A DNA stretch of 64,000 bases from Spirometra erinaceieuropaei (GCA_902702965.1 CACRXP010000377.1:83347-147346), one strand, 5' to 3'; counted from the first letter of the stretch, positions 10,662 to 22,730 are shown. Notes: a model not told the origin generated them from the letters alone. Translations and numbers: made by a program.

Positions 10662-10938
10662 ACACAAGACCGCAGGCAGAAAGCGGGTTGCTTTCCCACG
10701 CAAAAAAAATAAATACAAGGTTTTGCATAGCACATTGTTGTGCTGATGTGTTTATGTCCAATGCACTACAAGACCCTACTGTCGCACATGGAGAGGAAAA
10801 TAGAAAAAGGTCCTTGTTTGGCATTAAGGCAAAATGCCCAAACAATGTATTATTGAACTCCGAGGTGTGGGACAAATGTAACTCATTACAGTCCACGTTT
10901 ATGTGCATAACATTACCAAACAAGTAATTAATAAATAT
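10662..10938 (-). CDS. Candidate cysteine-rich exon on minus strand
   Basis: The minus strand is open for 92 codons from an acceptor-like ACAGTTCCCTTAG to a GTAATC donor. It contains INVDCNELHLSHTSEFNNTL and SSPCATVGSCSALDINTSA, with seven cysteines and two or three N-glycosylation sequons, which suits a secreted or cell-surface protein. The end could instead be a GTCTTG donor 19 bases earlier. Phase joins to the exon at 8203-8328 only with that alternative end. The plus strand is also open across most of it, so strand is uncertain. No family recognised. Confidence 0.25.
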
Positions 10939-11169
10939 CTAAGGGAACTGTATATTGTCAGTTTTAGGACAAACTAAAATCGGAAGTAGATTGGCCATCA
11001 GTCAGAAGGCATCGGTGTGCCTTGACTATTCAAAGTCAACCCGCGCATAAACCGTGTTGTGGTATAATAAAATAAGTACGCGACAGTTCAAGCGTCGGTT
11101 TCGATGATGGCCGCCATGGGCTACGCAGCTAGGTGCCGCAGGCACAGTGATTTGCACCTGAATTAATTT

Positions 11170-13052
11170 ATGGTGCTAGCGGACTTGCGCAACATCTACC
11201 GCACTCTCGCTTCCCCAGTCCCACCTGGACGTTGGGTCAATACGAAGTCCAGAAGACCGGAGGCGGGGCAGGACGCATGTGGCTGGCACGGCCGGACCAG
11301 CCCCTAGGTGTGTCACCACAGTGTTGCGGTGGACATAGGCTGAATAGCCCGGCATTGGATCACCAGCCGCTGTGCTATGGATTCGCAAGTGTTCGATTAG
11401 GTCGATGTGTGTGATGAAGGTGCGATCGCAATTAGGACAGGTAAAGACCAGGTCCTCAGCACTGGTTTTGACGGTCGTGGTGGTCATATTTGTTGGTATT
11501 TTAGGATTGTGTAGTGTTGATATTCATGACAGACGCCACATCGACGGACGTTGAGGTGGTCATGCAGGAGAGAGGAGGAATAGGAGGAGGAGGCTGTTGA
11601 CGGTGGTTCGGGAGGGTGATCAACGTTAGGTGTCAGCGTAGGAGACGAGCGAAAGGTGGGCGGCAAGCCGACGATTGGTGCAGTCCGGGTGTTGCGTTTG
11701 CTGCAGAGGTCTTTAACAAGTTCATCTGGCGCCTACAATTTTGTTTAGACATCGTGGACACGTTGGAAGCGGTTGGGATTTGTCGTTGTAAGGTGGCGGC
11801 GGCAGTTAAGTTTTGCGTGTCTCGCGTTTGGCTTTGGCTGTGATAATGCGGTTAACTTCGCAAATTGCTGTGCGTGTTCTCCTCCCTTTAGGTCGCTCCC
11901 GGACGATTTCTTTGCAGTTTGCCGAGTTGATCTGCAAGCCTTTCAGTGAGGTATTTGGACTATTCTTATGGCACTCGAATTGACCTCCTTCTCGGCGTGA
12001 ACCCGTCACGACATCCAGATAAAGGAGAACTTTGGGTAGTTTCGCGTCGTCCAACCGTATGACCTGACCGCTCCAGCGCACTTGTAGTTGTCTTACCACA
12101 TCACACATGCATGTCTGGCATCCAGTCCTGCCACCTCAGCTTCAGCATTCACCGAAGGCAACTCAGGTAGAAGTGATTGAGTCTGCGTGCCTGATTCATT
12201 TATACCGTCCAGGTTTCTGCGCTGCACAATAATGTCGGTAGTGTGACGGCCTTGCACGTCTTCAGTTTCGTGCTAAATTAAAGATTGTGACGATTCTAAA
12301 CTGTTTCCAAGACGACCGTAGGCTTGATTGGCCTTCGAAATCTTGCAAACCAATTCTTCATCGATTTTGGTGCTGTGGGAAAGGGAGCAGTCCACCATTT
12401 GCAGTTGGGTTCCGTTCACGATGATTTCTGGCGGATTATGGACTGTGTTGGGTGACAGTTGGTGCATTATCGCCCTCTTCTCCGTGTTGATGATCAGGCC
12501 AAAGTTTTCGCAGGCAACGGAGCAGAGATCAATGATATTTTGCGTGTTTTCTTCATTAGCTGTATTTCCGGCCTAGAGGGGTTTGTGGACGATTGTTGTA
12601 AATATACGCGACTGGAAGTGCATCCGTTGCTGATTGAGGAGGTGACCGTTTGTCACGACAGACGCTCATCATCATGACAGAAAAGATGAGACTGGGTAGG
12701 ATGGGTACGGGGGCACAGTCCTGCTTCACTCCGTTGATCACTGTGAATGCCTGTTCGCTTCTATCAGCACTGTGAATGTCTCTGAGGCAGCTCTAATGTC
12801 TCTGTTTCGTACCATCATGCCGTCGTGTATGTGATGCGCCATCTGGATGAATCGTTCGGGACAGACAAATTTCTGCATGGTTTCCCAAAATCCTTCAGGA
12901 TTCATCGTATCGATGGCTCTCGTCATATCCACGAATGTAGAATGGAGGATTGTCCGCATCTCCTGACACATCTCGTCCCCTAGGTGGGCGACGAAGATCA
13001 TGTCGGTAGTCCTCCGATGATGGCGAACAATAGGCATATAATAACGCATATA
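11170..13052 (-). pseudogene. Decayed copy of the zinc-finger LINE reverse transcriptase
   Basis: Read on the minus strand, this region runs through the same protein as the open frame at 60324-62423, but broken by stops and frameshifts. In order: CQEMRTILHSTFVDMTRAID and MQKFVCPERF (12738-13050), the palm region (12273-12741), QLQVRWSGQVIRLDDAKLPK (11806-12108), and one finger, FTCPNCDRTFITHIDLIEHL (11176-11487). It extends about 25 codons further upstream than the 60-kb copy. The FADD catalytic box is not preserved in an open frame and most fingers are gone. Its 5' end stops where the palindromic transposon begins. Long-dead copy. Confidence 0.8.
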
Positions 13053-14045
13053 CAGTGCGTGACCTTTCATATGAAATGTTGGCTGAAATTCTGAAACACG
13101 TTTTCGATTTGAAAGGGTTTCTTGGTCGCGGTTGTGATACTGATTGTCATAGGGCATACTCTAATAAAATTTTGAACTCGGCAGCATGTCGGCTTTAAAA
13201 TGCATTTCTTTTCAATCTCCCGTGGAAAGGCTGCTTGGTAAAAATGACTACTTAAATAGCATGCATTGTTCCCATAGATTTTCGATGGTCTTGGAAATTC
13301 AAATATATTTTATAGAAACCCTAAGCAAAAATATGCTTTCTTTTTGTAAATCAATAGAAAATCACGTCTTCTTTGTTTTTCATACTTAAGGAAAGAGTAT
13401 AATTAGGTTTTAAAAAAGTTTCTAATTATAAGACTTTTTAAGACCGCGAAATGTCCATTCACATAGCATCGTACCCGGCCGTTTACCACTGCTCCTCATG
13501 AAATATACAACACGGTCCGCATCCATTGCAAATTTTTATGGACGCTGTATGATATCGCTTTGATGGCATAGAAAAATATGTGATTTTCTTTACGCGGAAC
13601 GCATGCACCTTGTAGATTGAAATCACTAAACACTAATGCAGGGAATGATCAGGCTCCAAATTATTCGGCAAATAGAAAACTTTTTTAAAACCAAATTGTT
13701 CACTTTCCTTAAGTATTAAATATAAAGCAGACGTGATTCTCTATTGAATGAGAAAAAGAAAGCATATTTTTGTTCACGGTTTCTATAAAATATATTTGCA
13801 TTTCCAAGACAGTTGAAAATCGATGGGAAAAATTAATGCTATTTAAGTAGTCATTTTTACCGAGCAGGCTTTCAACAGGAGATTGAAAAGAAGTGCATTT
13901 TAAAGCCGACATGCTGCCAAGTCCAAAATGCTATAAGAGTATGCCTAATGATAATTATTTTCACAACCGCGACCAATTAATCCTTTCTAATCGAAAATGT
14001 ATTTCAGAATTTCAGCCAACATTTCATGAAATAGGTCACGCACTG
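13053..14045. mobile_element. Complete 993-bp palindromic transposon, TA target site
   Basis: The left end (13053) begins CAGTGCGTGACCT and the right end (14045) finishes AGGTCACGCACTG, each flanked by TA. The arms are inverted repeats of roughly 390-400 bases: translated frames 13186-13389 (plus) and 13709-13912 (minus) are nearly the same sequence, MSALKC[IT]SFQSPVE. The centre of about 200 bases is unique and non-coding. TA flanks and CAGT termini, shared with the Tc1/mariner copy at 53426-55327, point to a non-autonomous Tc1/mariner-superfamily element. Copies or arms recur at 1-415, 38440, 40955, 47067, 59895 and 63748. The apparent proteins in the arms are not genes. Confidence 0.8.
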
Positions 14046-15812
14046 TATCTACTGGGTGCAAATGTCGCCCAGAAACACGGTAATATACTGATATTTAATC
14101 AGTTAATGCCCATGGTGTCATTATGCGGGCGAGGCCTAGATTTAGAGTAAGGATATTTGTATATAAGCATGCAGCGTGTTCTGACTCACTGTCTTTTGAA
14201 GGAGCTTTTCCCGTCTTATAAACGCCAGTAGCGTATATGCCTGGTCCGGAGAGAACATATATCGCATTCACATCGGTTATATCCGGAATTTTCAGTGTAA
14301 GCCAACAATATTCGAAGTCTGAAGAAATGTGAAATAATTGCCTGTGAGGTAGTTCAAAAATGTAAACCTAAACCATACATTCTAGCCTGTGGCGTTTAAA
14401 AGATACAAGTGTATTCATATAAATGGCGCCTTTTTTAAAAATGTTAAAAAATAACATTGCTTACGGCATTCCGAAATGCAGGGAAAGGAAAGGTTTGTCC
14501 TCGTTTGAACACAAAAACCGTCCTCTACGTTAAATATGTCGTCCATTTCGGCCCATGACACAAACTGGGTAATAACAAAACGATACGTCGCTTAGTGCAC
14601 TCTAAGATCAAGCAAAATATATTATTTGTTTCTTTATGATTTCGACTGTTGTTTTTAAAATGCATAGGCGCTATAAATACAGTGGATACTTATCTTGAGC
14701 AACAATAAACTTACGAATTAATTAACAACAAAAAGAATTAGTGGGAGTATTTCCTAATAGATATGCGTCTTGGTGGACCACTGAGGCTGTACGATTTTCA
14801 AAATTTCTTTTAAACATTTACCATAATGCGTTCAAATTTTTTCTTACGTTATAGAATGGCCTGTATAAACCGACCGATATGATTGTTAATTAACTTTATT
14901 TTTAGGAAACTTGCTCTTACTGTCAAAGATTGAGTACAGATGATAATTGTGCTATTTGCTGTTAGAAGTGTGTATTACGGATCGATTACGGCGTGCCCGA
15001 TATCCTTGAAATCTTATAAAACATATAGATGTTTTCGTATATTGGGCCTGTTGTGATTCCCTTATTAACTACAATGGGCGTCAGTTAACATTCGACTTAA
15101 TCACAGCAAATTTGCATCAACTGTTGTCAAATAAATGTTTGTTAAGTAAAACATATTAAATCAAATTATTCTCAAAACGAAAAGAATGTTTGTGGAATTC
15201 ACTCACTTTTGGCGGATTTAGTGTGAGGAGTAGAAGATCCACGGGCCCTGAATCATTTATGATTTCCGGGTGTTTGTAATCGCAAACAGACTTTGGTGGA
15301 CCTTGACATATATATTAGGATTTAAGCCGTTGTTGTATTTAGGGTTTTTTACATTTCTAACCATATGCATATGTGTTCAACTGTTTGCATTTTGCACAAC
15401 TATGTTTAAACCGTTTTATTATTTTCTTATCTCTTCGTAAACATTTAGGAGAGATTTTATCAGATAATATTGCGTTTTAATGAGATGTTTCGTGCCATTC
15501 AAAATAACATTTTAAAGACGATAAAAGAGAAACTTAAAACAATAAAAATAATATGTCTAAGGGCACTTTCGCTGACAATACGCATGACCCACTGCATACA
15601 ACTTTAAGATAAGGTGCTGCAAGAAAGTTCACCTTAATAAAATATTGTATACTTTAGGTAACTTACTAAACTTACAGCAAGCGTGTTACTCATGCCTGTA
15701 TAAACCTCCCTAGCTTAAAAAACTGAAGCCTTTAAATAATATGCGTGCAAAGGTCCAATCAATTCACAACATATTTTCGAGGAAATATATCGCCAAACTT
15801 ATTTATTTGTAA
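14046..15812. other. Unassigned AT-rich DNA
   Basis: No open frame beyond background, no repeat match within the window and no RNA signature seen. A plus-strand frame ending at 14150 starts inside the transposon arm and is spurious. Confidence 0.3.
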
Positions 15813-15993
15813 TATGATGGTTGTATTTATGTCAACCAGATATAAAATTATCGTACCTGCGAATGTTGCAACTGCACAGCAAACAATACAGAGAAGCGTG
15901 CTAAGAAGAAAAAAACTCTGCTCGAAAATTATCATGACTTTAGCAAAATAAATTCTGCGTTTTGATTGCCTGTTTTTGTAGACTACGTTTCGA
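15813..15993 (+). repeat. Coding-like dispersed repeat, copy 1
   Basis: This aligns with the minus strand of 60104-60303. Protein similarity follows the DNA: YKIIVPANVATAQQTIQR then VLRRKKLCSKI here, YEIIAPAYAAATQQTMQK then LMRRNKLCSDS there, and both continue to a VD-(x)-STNE stretch. This copy is disrupted after LAK by a stop and a one-base length change. The conserved reading frame suggests a fragment of an element-encoded protein or a duplicated exon. I do not recognise the family. Confidence 0.45.
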
Positions 15994-16749
15994 CCAATGA
16001 ATTTGAATGCCTATGATGTCCAATGAAGGCCTCGATATTTTTGGGCGGTGTCTGTGTGGCTTAGGTCCCTCAATACACTGGAATGCGCACGTTGGATAGG
16101 GACTTGACGTATTGGAGTATTTGGTCAAGATCATAAGACTAGCACCGGGTTATGCAACTGACTGTCGACAGCGGAATGCGCGGACGACAATCGTTTAACA
16201 CGCAGATGCTTCTTCAATTCCAAACTATTATTATGGTCATTTATGCATAATTGACTCCGGTTCTAGACATATTGTAAACAGTTTACTTTTGAAAAGGGAG
16301 TGCATAATTCTCGGAGACAGTTAATCATTTTACTTTCAAGCCATACATTAAATGGTAACACAATTATTTTGATCAAAATTATTCAAGCATCACGTTGACC
16401 CAGAATCAAAACAAAATATAAATTTTGCGTCGGATAACATAATAGGCTGATTTCAGTCCTGCTGACGTTTAAGGAATAAACATGCCTTTGCTACAAAAAC
16501 ATCTGACATTGAGTAAAATTTAAAGACGATCATAGACTATAACTATGTGGACCCTTTATAATTACTTATAATGCTGTTCTGTTTGTGCCTCTTGCCTACA
16601 ACGGATTTAACGCCGGTCAACTAAAACTGACAAAATATGGTTGAGAATGACTTCCTTCCGAACGACCTATTTCAAGTAGTCGTTTTGTTTACCAGAAGGG
16701 ACAATCCATGTAGGAAGATCGAACTCAGATGGATACTGGCAATCCACTG

Positions 16750-16990
16750 GTGAATTATGTGAAGGCCGAGTACGCGTTCGTGGGACAAAGCAGCGTGCAA
16801 CACGCGTAGATGTGTTATTCACTTTTGCCAGTCACGTCATCCATCCTCCTTTTGATCGATCTGGCTGTGTCTCGCTTTCGAGCTTTAGTGGGCGAGGTAG
16901 ATGAGAGTGCGATAGATATTGTGCAATGTTGCTACCATCATAAACTAATTCGCACGTAAGCCGCGATTTATGGGATAGTGACTCTTTATA
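16750..16990 (+). repeat. Probable 3'-tail fragment of the zinc-finger LINE
   Basis: Minus-strand sequence near 16880-16925 (GCACAATATCTATCGCACTC) closely matches plus-strand 11185-11205 at the 3' end of the decayed LINE (GCGCAACATCTACCGCACTC). So this fragment lies in the opposite orientation. The matching tract is short and the outer limits are guesses. The minus-strand frame 16832-17023 is a by-product. Confidence 0.4.
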
Positions 16991-17318
16991 ACTTATGGTG
17001 TACGCCAATGAATGAAGTATCACTAGAGTCTAACTTATTAATTTGAGATGGAATTGAAAAGAACAAAGTTGAAAAATGTAGTTCATGTTAATAGGCAAAC
17101 AAGGAACACTGAAATTAGCCAAATACCCACGGTGTTGTGCAATTGTAAGTTCTCAGTGGATCCAGTGTCTGGGACTTTACCTGGCGCCTGTTATATCAAC
17201 ATGGTTAATCATGACATAATAATGTCAATTTACCCAATATTAAAAAAGTATGTTACTCTTGGATAGTTATCCGCCTAGGTCAAACGACCAGTCAGAAGGA
17301 GTGTATAAAGCGTTCTAC

Positions 17319-17574
17319 CTCAAAAAGGGGCTGAATGCATAGTCTTAAATGTGAACTCGGATGAAACTCGCGTCCGACAACCATCCGTTGTGTATCCCCA
17401 CAACTGATATCGTAGTTTCTGGCGTATTGGTCTGACAGGACATTTTTCGATATCAATATGTAGTCTTCTGATGTTTCTTTGAAGAATTTAAACCTTGACA
17501 AAAACCCCTCTTTTGATATTTTTCTCGGCATTTTTTGCAACCATTTGCTCAGTGGAACCGCTCTGGTCACCATT
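17319..17574 (-). CDS. Candidate isolated exon, minus strand
   Basis: On the minus strand a good acceptor (CCTTCTGTTTCACATAG) precedes 85 open codons ending at a GTAGAA donor after CIQPLFE. The peptide is basic at first (SKWLQKMPRKISKEGF) and then contains SCGDTQRMVVGREFH. It might be an upstream exon of the minus-strand gene to its left, but nothing links them. No family recognised; the plus strand is also open over part of it. Confidence 0.25.
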
Positions 17575-17850
17575 CTATGTGAAACAGAAGGACTCGATTA
17601 TAACAGAAAAGCCGACAGACATAGCTTAGCGATACGAGAAAGCTTTATTACGCTTATGAATTTTGATCATTGGTTTGTCAATAATGGAACATTAAAGCAC
17701 GCAGTTTGGCTAGTCGCTGTACGCTCGATGTTTACAAAAAAATATACCATAAATATGAGAGTATATGAGGGCAATACTTTCAATTTACCTGCATGGACTT
17801 TCGATCAGAACTAAGCTTAATTACTTTTATAACTGGCTTTGATTATTTGC

Positions 17851-17873
17851 AGAAGAAGAAGAAGAAGAAGAAG
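17851..17873 (+). repeat. (GAA)n microsatellite
   Basis: About seven uninterrupted AGA/GAA triplets. It marks the edge of a GC-richer patch that follows. Confidence 0.85.
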
Positions 17874-19057
17874 GTGGTATCAGCGGAACAAGTTTACGTA
17901 GTTGTTGACCCTTCGTAAAGCTTGGTCGGCTCTTTATTGTCAAATCAAAAATGCCCTTAATCGTCTATAAATTACAAGTGGCGTGTCACATTGGTCGGCC
18001 TCGCGCCGATCGAAATATCTCTCTTCTCGCTGTCTCGGCCTCTCAGGGGATGGACGGGCATTTGGTCTGCGTGCTTTGTGAGTCCTCAGTCCGTCAAGAG
18101 GAGGTTATTAAACCAGTGTCGAATGGTAGGTCTGGCGGGTCTACTTATTCTTCACTAAGTAAACTTGCCGTCGGGCTGTTTACGCATGGCCTACTTAAGT
18201 TCGGTGTGGCTGTTTGATCCTGACCTCTACGATTGTGATGACGTAAGTCTTTGTAAGTTGCAGGAAGTTCCACATGTCTGTTAATGGGGGGGGGGCATTG
18301 GAGAACCACGACTGAGAAGTTGGCCGTCCTGCATTTATGTCGCCCCGCCTAAGATAGTGGATAGCTTGAGATCGAAAGTATGCCCAGTGTCTCCGACGTC
18401 CGTTCCTTAATGGAAGTTTAGGTCTAACCCCCGAGTAGCCGATTTGTGCCCTTGTAGGAGAGTCCCTTATTTGGGCCCGGTTTCCACCTTTGATTACATT
18501 TATCGGACAATTGTCTTCTGAAAAACTGGAATTTAAAGAGAGCAAGAAACTGGCCAACATCACGCACACCGTAACCTATGCAGTTGCTGATATGGTCATC
18601 AAAACTACATTTCCGATGCATGGCGAAACATTTTATATTAGTAAACGGTATTCCAATTCATTCGAATAAAAAGTGATACTTAGATCGAGCCAGGATTGCA
18701 AAATTCGTTTCCTTGGATCGTCGTTTTGCTAGCCTACTGACTTAACAAATCAGGGATTTCATTTTGATTGCAATTGTCGAAAAAGGATTAAAAACAGCAT
18801 TTGCTGTAAAGAGGAGCATAAATGCCTTCTTCTATCCATAACAGATGAACATAGGCATTATTTATGGTAGGCGTTTTATAGGAACGAATGTGCTTTTAGA
18901 CTGGTACAGGAAAAAAGGACGTTGCTGCTTTTAACGGTCGTAATCACATGAACACACACGAGATTATGTATTGTCCCACTCATTGTACTCTCTAACATAT
19001 AAAATTCTCCCTCTTTGTTGTATTTTAAAGTATATCCACCATTTCCTTGTGCTGTGA
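17874..19057. other. Unassigned, GC-richer patch 17.95-18.6 kb
   Basis: The patch has overlapping open frames on both strands (17951-18217 plus; 18195-18569 and 18424-18621 minus) and a run of nine G. The base composition resembles the LINE and PLE relics elsewhere, so it is probably an old element, but I cannot match it to a family. The rest is AT-rich without features. Confidence 0.3.
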
Positions 19058-19519
19058 AAAAACTCAATAAATACAATGAGTTTTGGTTGGCTCATGCCTG
19101 GTTGGCATTGCCGACAAGCGACTCGTGTAAAATTAATGTTCAGCCGTTTACCTTCGTTGTAGGAAGATGTTCCACAATTGTATTTTTCATTTACATGTTT
19201 CGACCTACAAATAATCCACGTTGTCATATATTACATAGTTATCACACCAAGAGATGTCGCAGTAATGCTTAATTGTCAGGTCCGCATGCATCAAAATAAG
19301 CTTAAATGTTATCTGCCTAAATGTACTGCTTTAAGAAGCGAAATAGACAACTTTGTATTTTTTCCCCTGGAGATATTTGGGGCTTTTTTTTGCAAAATTA
19401 GCATATTCGCCTTAATGGCGTTAAATAAATGCATGCATTACTTGAATTTGCCGAAAGTAAGGATATTGTGTAAATTTTAATTTTAATAGGGCTAGGCGTT
19501 TTAGAAAGAAAAATATTTA

Positions 19520-19700
19520 TAAAGTCAGCTTCTGCCAATCAGAAACCAAAAGGAGTATTCAGTAAGCACCTCCGCCGCCCGACTTATCCTCAAGCCAGAG
19601 ATATATTTGAAAAGAACGATGGGCATAATTGTGACATAGGCAGCTGTGACACTGACTATTACGTCGTTAAATTCTTCGATATTCCATTGGTGCTTGCATA
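19520..19700 (+). pseudogene. PLE N-terminal coding scrap (copy A)
   Basis: The plus frame reads PTYPQARDIFEKNDGHNCDI and continues GSCDTDYYVVKFFD. The minus-strand PLE at 57.7 kb reads ETNDGHNCDIDSFDSGFYVV at its start, so this is the beginning of the same PLE protein. A third version is at 21590-21690 (ESSDSDFYFGWIIRGSINF) and a fourth is split by a transposon at 29100-29195 and 31111-31190. After this scrap the sequence switches to the R unit instead of continuing into the PLE frame. Confidence 0.55.
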
Positions 19701-22700
19701 CTCAAGTTCGTACATCATTCGTTTAAAAGTTGAATGCCACATTCGGCCTTTTTCACCCTCTCTTTCTTTCCCTTTTAAAAGAATTAATCTACTTCTCAGC
19801 CCTATAAAAAGATGCGTTTGTTGTAAAGCTGTACATCCAAGGTCAAGTTTGTTGACAAACCTATCAGTGGACAAAAAATTAAGCATATTTTGTCGCTACT
19901 TAAGAGCCTAAATTATTTTGACTTATCGTTCTACTAACGACTGGACTCTAAAAATTGCACTGTTGGTGGTTACGATCCATTTTTTTGTTGAAAGGGCACG
20001 AAAAGCCTTCGGTTGTCGCCGCAAGTACAATCCAACTAGCTGAACAGGTCAGTGTGGCATTGCATGAAACAATGTGACGATAGTTCAGTTTCGCGTTTCG
20101 GGTCAGCGACACATGAAGTTACATGTTTAGGTCACATCTTAGACAGAACGGCCGCAATTTACTTTGTTCTCTTGTATGACTTGATACTTAGACCGCTTAA
20201 GTACAAAATGTTGCAGTTGGCTACATCGAAGGGACATAGCGGCCTCCTAAATATAGAGTTCCCAACTTCCAACCTTCATTTGCCTGAACTGCTTAATTCA
20301 TGACGAGTGAAATATTGCCGCTAAAGGATGGCAGAAAGTACATCGAAATGTTGATCGTAATATGCATGGACAGGAGATTCTGCGTGTAGCAGGTTCCAAA
20401 ATATCTCGTTATTGAGAGGTCTAAAAAAATTTTGGTTTTCATTGGATGAACAATTTAATTTTATCTACAGATGAGTGCACAACGAAAGATAAAAAAACGT
20501 AAACAAATTTTTTGGTCAGAAATGCAAGAATGTTCTCACTAAAGCACATCTTAGACGGCGCAGACTAAAATTTATCTAAATCTCTTTAAACTCGGTCCTC
20601 TAGGATTCTTCTATGGCTTGGTTTGCAAGTCACTTACGGTCAGCAATATTTATTTGTCTACATTGTGTCTGACTGTTCTCTACTGGTCTAACAATGATCT
20701 TACGTTAAGAGTTTCTAAGTTTCAACTTCTTGCCTGAACTGTGTAACTTATGACAAGGAGTATGCTGCTGCTGCTATGCCAGGGCAGAAAGAGCATCAAT
20801 ATTTTAGTTTTATTATAGCCGGACTTGAGATTGTGCGCTTTGGGAGTTGCAAGTCCTCACGATGTTGACGGGACTAGACAGCGTTTTTGGCACTCACAAG
20901 AAGCAAAACCCGATTGTATAAACAAATCAGTACAGCAATTGACGAGTTGTCGTAGACACGGCTCATGCGTGTGTTGTAGGTCAGAGATGCAATGGTGTAC
21001 ACGCTAAAGGCAAACCTCAGATCGAACAAACTATTATTTATTAAAATCTCTGTGAACTCCACTATAGGTTGGCGCTCAGACCACTTTATGTCAAAACGTC
21101 TTACCTGGCCGCATTGTCGGAAGATCTTGGGCTGAGAATGATCTCACAGTTTAATATCTTAAGCTCTAACCACCTCTTATCTGAGCCACTTTCGATTTTT
21201 CCAGTCTAAGGCAGTAGCTTTTGATTACCACAGTCAACATCGGACATTAAATAAATTTTAAAGTTCGGCTAAATCTGTTTGTCTAAACCTCTCGCGGCAA
21301 CTTTATATCCTGCACAAGAAAAAGACATTTCGTTAAAGTGTGTGGAGGAGCGAACAAAATGCGCAAAGTTAAAGACGTCCAAAAATTCTCGCATTAGTCT
21401 CCGTTATCAAATTTTATGAGATCGGTCAGGTAATGTTAATTCTAGGGGAACGAATCAAACTTCTCTTGAGCATTTGTTTCATTTTCGACATTTATATTGG
21501 TTTTATTGATGGAAAATATAAGAAATGCTTCAGCGGCCGAATTGCTTGTAATCCCGGGATATTTGTTCGAAAGAAAGATGGACGTGAAATCGATATAGAG
21601 AGTTCGGACAGTGACTTTTACTTCGGTTGGATTATTCGCGGTTCCATTAATTTCCGCATATTCCAAGCTGAACAACATTTGTGTGAATGTTGAATGCCAG
21701 AGTCGGTGCGTTCCGCTCTCTCGTAAAACAGTTAACTTCCTTCTCGACCCCGCGAAAATGAAGACGTGTTGTAAGCCTGTACTTTGAAGGTAAATTGCAT
21801 CGACGTACCTACCACTAAATAATAAAACGAACAATTTTTGACAAAAAAAGTGCAGATATAGCATTAAAATATCGTTCTAGTCATGTCTGGACACGAAAAC
21901 CTGTATTTTGCTGATTGGAACTCCTTTCATTTTTGAAGGGGCATGGAAAGCTTTTTTGCTGTCGCCGCAAGAACAATTCGACTTTCTGAAGGGGTGAATG
22001 TACTGCTGCATAAACAAATTTGACCATGCCTTAGTTAAGACTTTCGGGTCAGCGACTCATGAAGGTACACACTAAAGTCACATTTGAGACAGAACGGCCT
22101 GCAATGCAATTTCTTTTCTAGGATCCCAATATGGCTTGGTGCTCAGCTAACTTAAAAACAAAATTTTGTTGTTGACCACATCGAAGGAACATAGTGGCCC
22201 CTTTGGTTTAGTGTTCCCAAGTGCCAACATCCACTTTCCTGAACTGTTTGATTCATGAAGAGTAGAAGTGTGGATACTAAAGGAAGGCAAAAATTGAATC
22301 GAGATGATGATTATGCTATGGACGGGCAGGAGATTCGGCGTTTTGAAAGTTGCAACTCATTATGATGTTGACGGGTCGAGACAACGTTTTTGGCACTCAA
22401 CGGAAGCACAATCCATTTTTCTGTACGGATGTGTACAGCACTGGACGAGTAATCGTAAACAAGGTTCATGCGCGTGTTGTATGTCATAGATGCGACAGTT
22501 TACACGCTAAAGAACATCTTAGACGGAAAAGATCTAATTGTAGTTTGCCCTCTGAGATCTCTGCATTGGTGGTTACTCAGACCAGTTGAGACCAAACCGT
22601 CTCACCTAGCCACATTTTCGAAAAATCTTGGGCTGAAAATGATTTTACATTTTAATTGCTCGAAATCCAACCGCCTCGTACTTAAACTGCTTCTTTTTCG

Positions 22701-22730
22701 AATTTTAGGCAGCAGCTTTAACTAAGAAGT
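19700..22730 (+). repeat. Diverged tandem R/S units upstream of PLE pseudogene
   Basis: Two related units alternate: R (about 19700-20460 and 21690-22300) and S (about 20820-21230 and 22330-22730). Hallmarks are a block like CTTCTCAGCCCTATAAAA in R, GTTCATGCGCGTGTTGTATG in S, and in both a block like ACATCTTAGACNGAACNG followed by TCAGACC. The shared block recurs near 20132, 20545, 21010, 22073 and 22517, roughly every 430 bases or a multiple. Other copies are at 31190-32340 (plus) and 52150-53120 (minus). No open frame is conserved, so these look like non-coding terminal or leader repeats of a PLE. Confidence 0.55.

Noticed and set aside
13186..13912. Two similar 67-codon proteins on opposite strands (13186-13389 and 13709-13912)
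   Set aside because: They are the two arms of one palindromic transposon read outside-in; the same frames are broken in other copies.
19700..20460. R unit as a spliced-leader or snRNA gene array
   Set aside because: Tandem arrangement suggested an RNA array, but I found neither a cestode-like spliced leader with donor site nor an Sm-type site followed by hairpins; PLE association fits better.
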